Shown: positions 22,927 through 28,574 of the stretch, piece by piece
How positions within the stretch are numbered: the first letter of the stretch is position 1
Layout of the letters: each line of letters begins with the position of its first letter
Virus record (IMG/VR): IMGVR_UViG_3300020125_000134
Span: 1 to 28,574 of that record
Direction: 5' to 3' (one strand)
DNA: 28,574 nt
Source of the DNA: a virus
Position numbers and translations under genes: made by a program
The notes under the pieces: generated by a model
Seen by the model: the letters and a program-made list of their open reading frames with translations, nothing else
The model's database searches: none
What the model was told of the DNA's origin: nothing

Positions 22927-23253
22927 ATGAGTAAGTTAGTTAAGAATAAATGTGAAATCGAATCATGCAATGTTTGCGATCCTAAGCTATTAGAATTGCA
23001 TCATATTATAGAAAGAACAGAATTAAACACTACCAACCATGACTTCAATCTAGCAATTTTATGCGCTAATTGTCATGCACTGACGCACACCGGCCGTCTC
23101 AAAATTATCGGTGTCTATCCATCTACCCGGCCGCCAAATGGGCGAACCCTTATTTATGAGTTAGATGGCAAGAGAAACATTGAAGGCATTGATAAGCCTT
23201 ACGTAGAGTTCAAGAATAAGTCTTTCAAAATCGGGAGTGTAAAGAATGAGTAA
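22927..23253 (+). CDS. HNH endonuclease-like protein, 108 aa
   Basis: The layout is that of a small HNH nuclease with a zinc site. C14-x2-C17 pairs with C46-x2-C49, and LELHHIIERTE (22-32) gives the first His (H26), FNLAIL (40-45) the central Asn (N41), and CANCHALTH (46-54) the last His (H50). These form the beta-beta-alpha metal core. The C-terminal half (~60-108) is an unknown basic, beta-rich extension, possibly DNA-binding. The gene is free-standing and not inside another gene, so it is not an obvious intron or intein homing enzyme; it may still be a free-standing homing nuclease or a host-DNA or packaging nuclease. It overlaps the next gene by eight bases. Confidence 0.88.
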   Translation: MSKLVKNKCEIESCNVCDPKLLELHHIIERTELNTTNHDFNLAILCANCHALTHTGRLKIIGVYPSTRPPNGRTLIYELDGKRNIEGIDKPYVEFKNKSFKIGSVKNE

Positions 23254-23590
23254 GAATAATCTTCAGATGGACACAACTAATCCAGATGAGCTAAGCAACA
23301 AGGTAACCAGTGAGAAAGAGACTCGTAAAAAGTTTCTTACGGTTGCGAAGTGGGCTGGTCGTGAAAAGGACATGCTTGTTCTTTTTGCTAAATTTGATAG
23401 GCTCCAACGAGAAGCAAATACCCCAGAAAAAATGAAGGACATTGCTAAGTTTGGTGCAACAGAAGTATACAAACTGCTCGGTGAATGCTTTGCTTCATTG
23501 AAGAATAGCGGCGCCTTAGTCATTCCAGGTTTGGACTCTCATATGGGAGAACTTTGGGTGGATGGCGAGTTAGTATATAAGGATAAGTGA
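23246..23590 (+). CDS. Unknown small protein in HNH/cold-shock operon, 114 aa
   Basis: The ATG lies inside the end of the HNH gene (eight-base overlap) with GGGAG upstream, indicating coupled translation. The protein is soluble, helical and charged. An N-terminal polar tail (NNLQMDTTNPDELSNK) is followed by helices with KKFLTVAKWAGREKDMLVLFAKFDRLQREA and KFGATEVYKLLGECFASLKN, and a short C-terminal strand region (LVIPGLDSHMGELWVDGELV). No known motif is seen. Its place between HNH and cold-shock genes suggests an accessory nucleic-acid role, but this is inference only. Confidence 0.65.
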   Translation: MSKNNLQMDTTNPDELSNKVTSEKETRKKFLTVAKWAGREKDMLVLFAKFDRLQREANTPEKMKDIAKFGATEVYKLLGECFASLKNSGALVIPGLDSHMGELWVDGELVYKDK

Positions 23591-23593
23591 AAT

Positions 23594-23827
23594 ATGACCG
23601 ACGAAAAGTTTTACGGTGAAGTACTATGGTTCGATCCAAAGCGTGGCTTTGGATTCATTGGTTGGGAAAAAGAAGGCGTCAAACAGAAAGACATGTTTGT
23701 GCACTTCTCTGATGTTGCTTGTGAAGGATTCAAAACCCTTTATAAGCATCAGAAGGTTTCCTTTGGTCTTGGTGTTAACAAACACGGAACTCCCAAAGCG
23801 ACTAATGTGGAAATAATGAAGAACTGA
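23594..23827 (+). CDS. Cold-shock domain protein (CspA family)
   Basis: This is a 77-residue single cold-shock domain. G8-x-V-x-W12-F13 starts the first strand, RNP1 is KRGFGFI (16-22), and RNP2 is DMFVHFS (33-39) followed by the CEGFKTL loop and GxPKATNV. Aromatic residues F13, F19, F21, F35, H37 and F38, which bind single-stranded nucleic acid, are all present. An insert WEKEGVKQK (~24-32) lengthens the loop between RNP1 and RNP2. Such proteins act as RNA chaperones that melt mRNA structure and can cause antitermination. It sits three bases after the previous gene, and its stop abuts a convergent gene. In a phage it could help late translation or protect RNA. Confidence 0.92.
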   Translation: MTDEKFYGEVLWFDPKRGFGFIGWEKEGVKQKDMFVHFSDVACEGFKTLYKHQKVSFGLGVNKHGTPKATNVEIMKN

Positions 23828-24139
23828 TTACTTCTTCATGAAAATTTGAATAATCTGAGCTACCAATGCGAGTAAGCCGGTGACGAAAAGTACCTGGATC
23901 TTAAAGAGATCCTTAGAGGTGTCCTTTGCGTGTTCTAAGATTTCATCAATCTTCTCTTCAATCTTTTCTTGAGTGTCTTGGTTGTCGTTAAGCAAGCCAA
24001 TGATCTCTTCATTCTGTTCGGCTACCGCCGTTTCGATTTCAACAGCCTTTCTGTTGACCTCTAGAATGATCTCTAGGTCCTTCTTATTGATTTGATCAAT
24101 AAGAGGAATGATTCTATCTTTGTCCCTATTGTCAGGCAT
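23828..24139 (-). CDS. Coiled-coil, C-terminal membrane-anchored protein
   Basis: The 103-residue protein has a long, highly charged coiled-coil region (~20-78, heptad-like Glu/Ile/Leu pattern) and ends in one membrane span (~79-99, IQVLFVTGLLALVAQIIQIF) with a KK tail. The N-terminus is cytoplasmic by this arrangement (tail anchor). GGAG lies five bases before the ATG. The coiled coil plus C-terminal span is the layout of XhlA-type haemolysin/lysis proteins and of some phage membrane-associated proteins, but sequence similarity is not clear. The start overlaps the upstream stop (TAATG), so it is coupled to the 61-residue gene. It meets the cold-shock gene tail to tail with no gap. Confidence 0.72.
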   Translation of the reverse strand: MPDNRDKDRIIPLIDQINKKDLEIILEVNRKAVEIETAVAEQNEEIIGLLNDNQDTQEKIEEKIDEILEHAKDTSKDLFKIQVLFVTGLLALVAQIIQIFMKK

Positions 24140-24324
24140 TATTCTCCAGATTGTTGGATGGTTTTCTTGCCTTTCCTCTTCTTTATCTTAACAATAACCG
24201 CATCACACTTGTCGTTCAACTTTTTATAGTCTTCAACTGTGGATACCTCGACTGTTTCTAACTTCTCTTGCTCTGAAGTTAGAATCTGATCAATAACGTT
24301 GGCTAACCGTTTACGAGAATGCAT
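24139..24324 (-). CDS. Small charged protein, 61 aa
   Basis: It is a short helical protein, rich in Lys, Glu and Asp, with a basic C-terminal stretch (VKIKKRKGKKTIQQ). No signal peptide or membrane span is present. The start has a GG-rich site upstream, and the stop overlaps the next start on the minus strand (TAATG), so it lies inside a three-gene operon. It is probably real given the tight overlap, but no function is visible; the basic tail could bind nucleic acid or a protein partner. Confidence 0.62.
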   Translation of the reverse strand: MHSRKRLANVIDQILTSEQEKLETVEVSTVEDYKKLNDKCDAVIVKIKKRKGKKTIQQSGE

Positions 24325-24326
24325 AG

Positions 24327-24761
24327 TTATACCTTTTTAGGTGGGTTGATTACGCTTCTCTGCAAGTCAAGCTCAGCTAGATCAGCGTTTTCTTGGGCAT
24401 AGATTTCATCTTGCTTTTTCTGATCTTCATTAGAAACTTTCAGCTCTTCGTACTCTTCTTCATTCACGTTGTAGAGAGAGCGTACCCTATCTGGGATGAT
24501 AGAGCCATATACGATTTGAATTCTATTCTTTTCTGGATCTGGCGGCGCCACATCGCGCACTACTATTCTGTCTCTCTTTTTGAACAGGGAACCTGACTCT
24601 TTAGACTTTAGAAGCTGTTCTATTGTGTACTTGTAGTGTTTGTCATCTAACAAGTTAACAGTAGAAAAAGCCCTAATATTCAAAGCCAAATCTGCCAATG
24701 TAACATTCATTGGAGACATATTGGTTACCCAAAAAGCGCGCTTTGTGGAAGGGGTTTTCAT
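24327..24761 (-). CDS. Unknown phage protein related in pattern to the 9701 N-domain
   Basis: The 144-residue protein has a compact N-terminal domain (~8-72): FWVTNMSPMNVTLADLALNI, STVNLLDDKHY, IEQLLKSKESGSLFKKRDRIVVRDVAPP. It aligns in pattern with the 9701 protein's N-domain (ISIFNYPINF, RDLLQI, IRASLLKGVLRHKLLNGDIQLVSS). The C-terminal half is acidic and helical (EEEYEELKVSNEDQKKQDEIY). The ATG has no ribosome site; TATAGT directly precedes it, so it may be leaderless. If the domains are homologous, both may attach to the same virion structure or be assembly factors. It is the first gene of the minus-strand trio and divergent from 24808. Confidence 0.68.
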   Translation of the reverse strand: MKTPSTKRAFWVTNMSPMNVTLADLALNIRAFSTVNLLDDKHYKYTIEQLLKSKESGSLFKKRDRIVVRDVAPPDPEKNRIQIVYGSIIPDRVRSLYNVNEEEYEELKVSNEDQKKQDEIYAQENADLAELDLQRSVINPPKKV

Positions 24762-24807
24762 ACTATAATGTAAGTATATTCATAATTGAACATATAGAAG
24801 AGGCACA
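24762..24807. promoter_or_regulatory. Divergent promoter region
   Basis: Between oppositely directed genes lies TATAAT (24764-24769, plus), TATAGT on the minus strand (24767-24762, just before the minus ATG), ATACT/AGTAT inverted arms (24762-24776 region), and TATAG (24793-24797) before AGAGG and the plus ATG. This 46-base gap probably holds both start sites. No -35 box is evident. Confidence 0.5.
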
Positions 24808-25707
24808 ATGGCAATCAAAGCACGTGGGGAATTGATCGACGTTACAGACCAGGTCAATCTAACTGTAAAATATACGGATGCGACGGGTAGTCCAGTGGAC
24901 ACCGACTCGTTCCCAACAATTTCTATTGTTCAGCCAAGTGGCTTGGTGGCCCTTGCTCCAACCTCGGCTGGAGTAAGCCATCCCTCGACTGGTGTGTATT
25001 CTTTTATATTTACCATTCCAATCAACGGCCCCTACGGAGCCTTCAACGATATCTGGGTTGGCTTTGTCAACGGATTCCGTGTGGAAGCGACTCTGACCTT
25101 CGTAGTTGACCATACGCAAATTCCAAGCATTAACTCTGACGGCTATGTCCACTTGGGAGATGACCCAGGGTTCAATTACTCCCAGTGCGCTACCATCAAC
25201 ATCAACAAGCTAATCAAGTCTCTAAAAGCTAGACTCAACAGCGCTGGTAAGGCTAAGTCAGCCGATGCTTATGGAAATACCATCTATGTCGATTGCGATA
25301 TTTTCTCTATTGCTATGCTTACAACTTTTATCGCTACTGCTCTATGGGATTTCAACCAGGTACCTTACTTTACATTCTTCAAATTCGACGATGATGATTT
25401 CGTTGATCAGTTTGGTGAAATTTTAGTCGAAGGTGCTACTCTCTACGCTCTCGCCTCCAAGGCGCTAATCGAGCGTGGCCGTGAATTTCAAATCACGGAT
25501 AACGGTTTGAACTTCAACCCACCAACCGTCTCTGAACTAATGCAGACTCAGTACAGCACTCTACTCGCCCATTACTGGGAGAAGTTGAAGTACATTAAGA
25601 ACAGCCTACGTCCAGCTCCAAGAGGCTTGGGTGTATTCAGCATGAACAGCGCTATCAATCCGGCCTTCGCAAGACTTAGACACTTGCGTGCTCGTAGATT
25701 GATTTAA
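24808..25707 (+). CDS. Probable virion structural protein with Ig-like N-domain, 299 aa
   Basis: AGAGG lies five bases before the ATG. Residues ~1-100 form a beta-sandwich-like domain (VDVTDQVNLTVKYTD-type strands, ISIVQPSG, STGVYSFIFTIPIN, FRVEATLTFVV) similar in order to the 22513 protein. Residues ~115-299 are mainly helical (INKLIKSLKARLNSAG, IFSIAMLTTFIATALWDFNQVPYFTFFKFDDDDF, EILVEGATLYALASKALIERGREFQI, TQYSTLLAHYWEKLKYIKNSL), ending in a basic tail. This two-part build with biased codons suggests a high-copy tail or neck component. The basic tail may bind DNA or RNA. Its stop overlaps a convergent gene's stop by four bases (TTAA). Confidence 0.7.
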   Translation: MAIKARGELIDVTDQVNLTVKYTDATGSPVDTDSFPTISIVQPSGLVALAPTSAGVSHPSTGVYSFIFTIPINGPYGAFNDIWVGFVNGFRVEATLTFVVDHTQIPSINSDGYVHLGDDPGFNYSQCATININKLIKSLKARLNSAGKAKSADAYGNTIYVDCDIFSIAMLTTFIATALWDFNQVPYFTFFKFDDDDFVDQFGEILVEGATLYALASKALIERGREFQITDNGLNFNPPTVSELMQTQYSTLLAHYWEKLKYIKNSLRPAPRGLGVFSMNSAINPAFARLRHLRARRLI

Positions 25708-26321
25708 CGTTCGATTTTTCTGCGCTCTTTAGATGGAGTCAAGTAATCCTGCAAAGGATTGCCCGCAATCTTCTCGAAGATTTCAACCTTCTTGAGAAGC
25801 AATGCATTCTTGTCCATTTTTGGACCCGCTAATGGGAATGTCACAAAGATTCTATCATCTCCGTGGTCGCCTCCCCACAATACAATTTCCGAAACTACGA
25901 ATTCAACCGCATGAAACTTTTCTTCATCTGGTTTCTCTTCGGAGTAAGCTAATGTCACATGTGGCTTGAAGTCTTTGTGTGTTTTGGAGAAGTCGATGTT
26001 CTCATCATCAAAGTTCTCAGCCAACTTTTTGCGAAGCTCCATTAGGTCATCCGAATCAACTCTGCCGATAACAGGTATGTTGCCTTCTGGATTTTTCGGG
26101 AAGGAACTGACCTTGTTAATCTTAGCAAGGAATGGATGAAACTTAGAGACTACCTCATAAGTAGCTTCTAAGGATTTGGCCAATTCAGAGATAGGCCATT
26201 CGCTTTGGAAGTGCAAAAGGGTGATGTGCATCTCAGATGTAGCGGTTTTTTCGCCCGGTACGTCAATCTGTGCCAGTAAGCGTGCCGTTTCGTGTGGTAT
26301 TCTGATTCCTAGAAAAGCCAT
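25704..26321 (-). CDS. 2H phosphoesterase (2'-5' RNA ligase/LigT-like)
   Basis: The 205-residue protein has the two hallmark HxT motifs of the 2H superfamily: MHITLLHF (H32, T34) and FKPHVTLAYS (H121, T123). The usual spacing and order of a two-lobe LigT-like fold fit. Relatives hydrolyse 2',3'-cyclic phosphates, join or cleave 2'-5' RNA links, or, for the T4 Acb1 type, cleave cyclic dinucleotide/trinucleotide defence signals. The catalytic tetrad is intact, so the enzyme is probably active; the substrate cannot be read from sequence. A helical C-terminal tail (~170-205) is extra. GAGG lies four bases before the ATG. It is a single minus-strand gene among structural genes. Confidence 0.85.
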   Translation of the reverse strand: MAFLGIRIPHETARLLAQIDVPGEKTATSEMHITLLHFQSEWPISELAKSLEATYEVVSKFHPFLAKINKVSSFPKNPEGNIPVIGRVDSDDLMELRKKLAENFDDENIDFSKTHKDFKPHVTLAYSEEKPDEEKFHAVEFVVSEIVLWGGDHGDDRIFVTFPLAGPKMDKNALLLKKVEIFEKIAGNPLQDYLTPSKERRKIER

Positions 26322-26358
26322 GTGTCCTCGATAATATGACTATTTAACCATATCTGGT

Positions 26359-26883
26359 ATGGGTTCCGAAAAAGAAGAGAAGATTCCACTTTCTCAAGTC
26401 AAAAAGCTTCCTTACAAGTCTTTAAACCGCATGATTAAGAAAATGCGCGAATATTTGAAGACAAATGAGGTCGTTCAAAAGATGTTTGACGAATATGAAG
26501 TGGATATTTCAGAGATTGAATACATTCCAATGATGTTTGGCAACTTAGACGTCTCCGCCAAAACAGATCATGGTGTTATTATTTTCAATTACAAGCTTTT
26601 GACTGATGGAGACTTCTTCAAAGACTTTTCTTATGGCGTTCATGAGATGACTCATTGGTTGCAGCAAACAACTGGCACCAAAGCTACTAAGAGTTCGGAT
26701 GACGGAAGCTACTTAGATAACCCTTATGAGCAAGAAGGATTCCAGAACCAAGTACAGTACATTGCCGACCAATTTGGTGACCATGAGGCCGAGCAGTACG
26801 TTGATGATTTGCTAGAACACCACGAAGTTGAAAATAAAAAAGAAGTCAAGGAAAAGAAAGAGACCTTGATGGCAAAAGTATAA
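26359..26883 (+). CDS. HExxH metallopeptidase-like protein, 174 aa
   Basis: HEMTHWLQQ (H95, E96, H99) is a zincin signature; YLDNPYEQEGF (118-128) lies ~25 residues later and supplies a likely third zinc ligand (E124 or E126), the spacing of glu-zincins. The region before it has a short strand pair (HGVIIFNYKLL) expected in the upper lobe. A charged coiled or flexible C-terminal tail (~145-174) follows. No signal peptide. It may cut a virion precursor, a host protein, or be an inactive structural relative. No ribosome site is visible, with TATCTGGT just before ATG. It is divergent from the 2H gene with a 37-base gap. Confidence 0.78.
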   Translation: MGSEKEEKIPLSQVKKLPYKSLNRMIKKMREYLKTNEVVQKMFDEYEVDISEIEYIPMMFGNLDVSAKTDHGVIIFNYKLLTDGDFFKDFSYGVHEMTHWLQQTTGTKATKSSDDGSYLDNPYEQEGFQNQVQYIADQFGDHEAEQYVDDLLEHHEVENKKEVKEKKETLMAKV

Positions 26884-26938
26884 TCATTCCGCCGTCACTT
26901 GTCCAGCCCGCCGGCTAATAAAATCGAATTAGAGTATC

Positions 26939-28516
26939 ATGGTGCATTACTCTAACCCTATCATGTCTGGCTTGGACGCTGTTACGTCCCTTGGAGACGG
27001 CTATACCATAAATATGGCCTGGTTTCCTGCACAGCCAAACGTATTTACCAACAAGATAGCTTATCATCTGTATTACTCTACAGATAAGAGAACCGTCTTT
27101 TCTGAAGGGGTTAAATTCGTCATTGTGGATGGCACTACATCGGCCAACATCATTGATCTCACTCCTGGCCAAGATTATTGGTTTTCCATGAGACCAGTTG
27201 AGTATAATCCAGCTACCATTACGTTTTTGCAGAATCTTCCAATCGCTCACGACAATGTTCGATTCTATCCAAGTAGTATGCTGCGTAGCGACATCACCGC
27301 CACCGATTTGGTGATCCCATTAGTGGATGTTGAAGGATTTCCAAATAGCGGAGTCATCAAAATTGGAATTGAGCTTATTCAATACCTAGCTCTTGACCCC
27401 GTCAACAAAAACTTGATTGTTCCAAGTACTGGCAGAGGTTTTAACCTTACTCCAATCACTTTTCACACGACCTCTGGATTTGACGGATACAATACTTACA
27501 CCCCAATTGTAAGCATGTATGCTTTTGAAGAGGATACTGGCTGGGATGCTATTTTCGTTTGCGAGTCTCGCTTTGAATATCCAAACTTTCCGTTTACGGT
27601 TATTGACGGATACCACCAAGTTACTAAAGACTACTTATCAACTGATTTGAGCGCTGCTGATGCTGCCAACGTCACTTTCCCATTGTATGATTTTGCTGGT
27701 TATCACAGAACTGATCCAGTTCAGCTTCTTAATGGTACCTGTGTAGGAAGTTACATCGGTGGAGAGCAGGGATGTATTGACGCTTTTGGTAACTTCAATA
27801 TCACTCGTGGACTATCGCTACAAGATCAAAATACTCAGCGTCAAGATATTTTGTTGTCTGTAACTGGTCGTCCAGCCGTTCTAGTTAGAAGAGTTCAAAC
27901 CGGAATTACTTGTTCTTGCTATTTGATTAACAGTGAGTATCCAGATGATCGTTGTCCATTCTGCTATGGAACCAAATTTGTGTTTGGATACGAACAATAC
28001 TTCAATCCAAGAAGATCAGATGGTAGAATTCTAGTTCGTCCAGGACCAACCGCCGAAAATCTCAAGATGCATGAGGCCGGTTTGGAATCCGAGTTCCCTC
28101 TTGATATTTGGACATTGACTGTACCCACCATCAAGACTAGAGATATCCTAATACTTTTTGATCAGGATGATAACGAAGAGTTTAGATATGAAGTTGCTGA
28201 TGTTATCAGAAACAACACCATCAATGGTTTGGACGGCGGTCAACATCTCAAGACCTTTAGAGTTCGTAAGACAGATCCGGCTTATCAGATTCGTGTCTTC
28301 AGAAATACAGCGGACTTCCCAGCCAAACTCAACACCAGCCTTGGATTTGCTCCTGGTATACCACCTCACAGTCACGAAATTGTCATTAATGAAAAAGTTT
28401 TGTCAGTTTCTCAGATAAATCAAACTACTGCGCTCTCACAGGGCCATAACCACCCGATTGTAAATGGTCAAGTAATGGAAGTTCTAGGACATACTCACAC
28501 AATCATCTTGCCGTAA
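26939..28516 (+). CDS. Virion protein with FN3-like N-domain, zinc cluster and HxH C-terminal motifs, 525 aa
   Basis: Residues ~10-95 look like a fibronectin-type beta domain (GYTINMAWFPAQPN, IAYHLYYSTDK, IIDLTPGQDYWFSMRPVE). A mixed region follows (VIKIGIELIQY, GRGFNLTP). A likely zinc cluster is C325-x-C327 with C339-x2-C342 (RCPFCYGTKFVFGYEQY), then NPRRSDGRILVRPGP. The C-terminus carries three HxH motifs: H477/H479, H503/H505 and H518/H520, reminiscent of the metal-binding HxH repeats in phage tail-tip and long-fibre proteins. The protein is probably a baseplate, neck or tail-tip component. The gene is plus-strand between an HExxH protein and the next gene; an AGAG is five bases before ATG. 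Confidence 0.75.
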   Translation: MVHYSNPIMSGLDAVTSLGDGYTINMAWFPAQPNVFTNKIAYHLYYSTDKRTVFSEGVKFVIVDGTTSANIIDLTPGQDYWFSMRPVEYNPATITFLQNLPIAHDNVRFYPSSMLRSDITATDLVIPLVDVEGFPNSGVIKIGIELIQYLALDPVNKNLIVPSTGRGFNLTPITFHTTSGFDGYNTYTPIVSMYAFEEDTGWDAIFVCESRFEYPNFPFTVIDGYHQVTKDYLSTDLSAADAANVTFPLYDFAGYHRTDPVQLLNGTCVGSYIGGEQGCIDAFGNFNITRGLSLQDQNTQRQDILLSVTGRPAVLVRRVQTGITCSCYLINSEYPDDRCPFCYGTKFVFGYEQYFNPRRSDGRILVRPGPTAENLKMHEAGLESEFPLDIWTLTVPTIKTRDILILFDQDDNEEFRYEVADVIRNNTINGLDGGQHLKTFRVRKTDPAYQIRVFRNTADFPAKLNTSLGFAPGIPPHSHEIVINEKVLSVSQINQTTALSQGHNHPIVNGQVMEVLGHTHTIILP

Positions 28517-28537
28517 TGCAATAACCCTGCATATTAC

Positions 28538-28543
28538 TATAAT
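28538..28543 (+). promoter_or_regulatory. Possible -10 element (TATAAT)
   Basis: ACTATAATTT lies 14 bases before the next gene's start and just before its AAGGCG ribosome site. No clear -35 box is seen. Confidence 0.35.
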
Positions 28544-28556
28544 TTAAGGCGAATAA

Positions 28557-28574
28557 ATGAGTCCAATAAACCCT
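28557..28574 (+). CDS. Start of next gene (3' truncated)
   Basis: ATG at 28557 is preceded by AAGGCG at a suitable distance and by a TATAAT. Only MSPINP is visible before the window ends, so the product cannot be named. Confidence 0.5.

Noticed and set aside
22927-23253. Intron or intein containing the HNH gene
   Set aside because: The neighbours are complete genes with their own starts and stops, with no split reading frame on either side.
28514-28535. TAATGCA...TGCAT inverted repeat as a terminator
   Set aside because: The stem is short and AT-rich with no following T-run.

Overview
The window looks like the virion-structure region of a large tailed bacteriophage (Caudoviricetes) or a phage from a metagenome. 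It contains an HK97-fold-type major capsid gene, about ten consecutive tail-fibre or adhesin-like genes built from shared beta-rich modules, several other structural proteins, and scattered accessory enzymes typical of large phages. These are a CCA-adding/poly(A) polymerase, a RelA/SpoT-like protein, a patatin-like phospholipase, an HNH nuclease, a cold-shock protein, a 2H phosphoesterase and an HExxH metallopeptidase. The genetic code looks standard, since TAA, TGA and TAG all end genes. Genes are tightly packed, with many TAATG/ATGA overlaps. The longest gene-free stretches are two 147-base gaps on either side of the gene before the capsid gene, and both hold structure. No terminase, portal, tail tube, sheath, polymerase, integrase, tRNA gene, insertion sequence or CRISPR array is visible. 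The host cannot be told from the sequence; Shine-Dalgarno-type ribosome sites point only to a bacterium.

Layout. 1-4980: four large genes of unknown function, the first cut by the window edge. One has a peptidoglycan-binding-like motif and two have membrane-type hydrophobic segments; by position they may be internal head, prohead-core or ejected proteins. 5128-7038: an abundant small virion protein (possible head decoration), a folded RNA element, and the major capsid gene, ending in a strong hairpin terminator. 7113-8896: a RelA/SpoT-like gene convergent with a CCA-adding-type nucleotidyltransferase on the minus strand. 8991-10399: a two-gene operon with a possible virion-attached protein. 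10487-21163: the fibre/adhesin island, ending in a strong terminator. 21275-22135: patatin-like phospholipase. 22165-22881: two small structural proteins. 22927-23827: HNH nuclease, unknown gene and cold-shock protein. 23828-24761: three minus-strand genes, one a tail-anchored coiled coil. 24808-28516: two structural proteins with a minus-strand 2H phosphoesterase and an HExxH protein between them. The next gene starts at 28557.

How it works together. Most plus-strand genes should be late genes that build the head, neck and host-recognition apparatus. Genes with the most biased codon choice (5128, 6025, 10487, 18998, 19757, 24808) are probably the most abundant virion proteins. The accessory enzymes sit in small islands between structural blocks. 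Three deserve attention as host-takeover or counter-defence candidates: the RelA/SpoT-like plus CCA-adding pair (both may act at tRNA 3' ends), the 2H phosphoesterase (possible cyclic-nucleotide or RNA-end processing), and the patatin-like lipase. The most interesting non-coding signal is a compact three-way-junction RNA with GNRA tetraloops directly before the major capsid gene.
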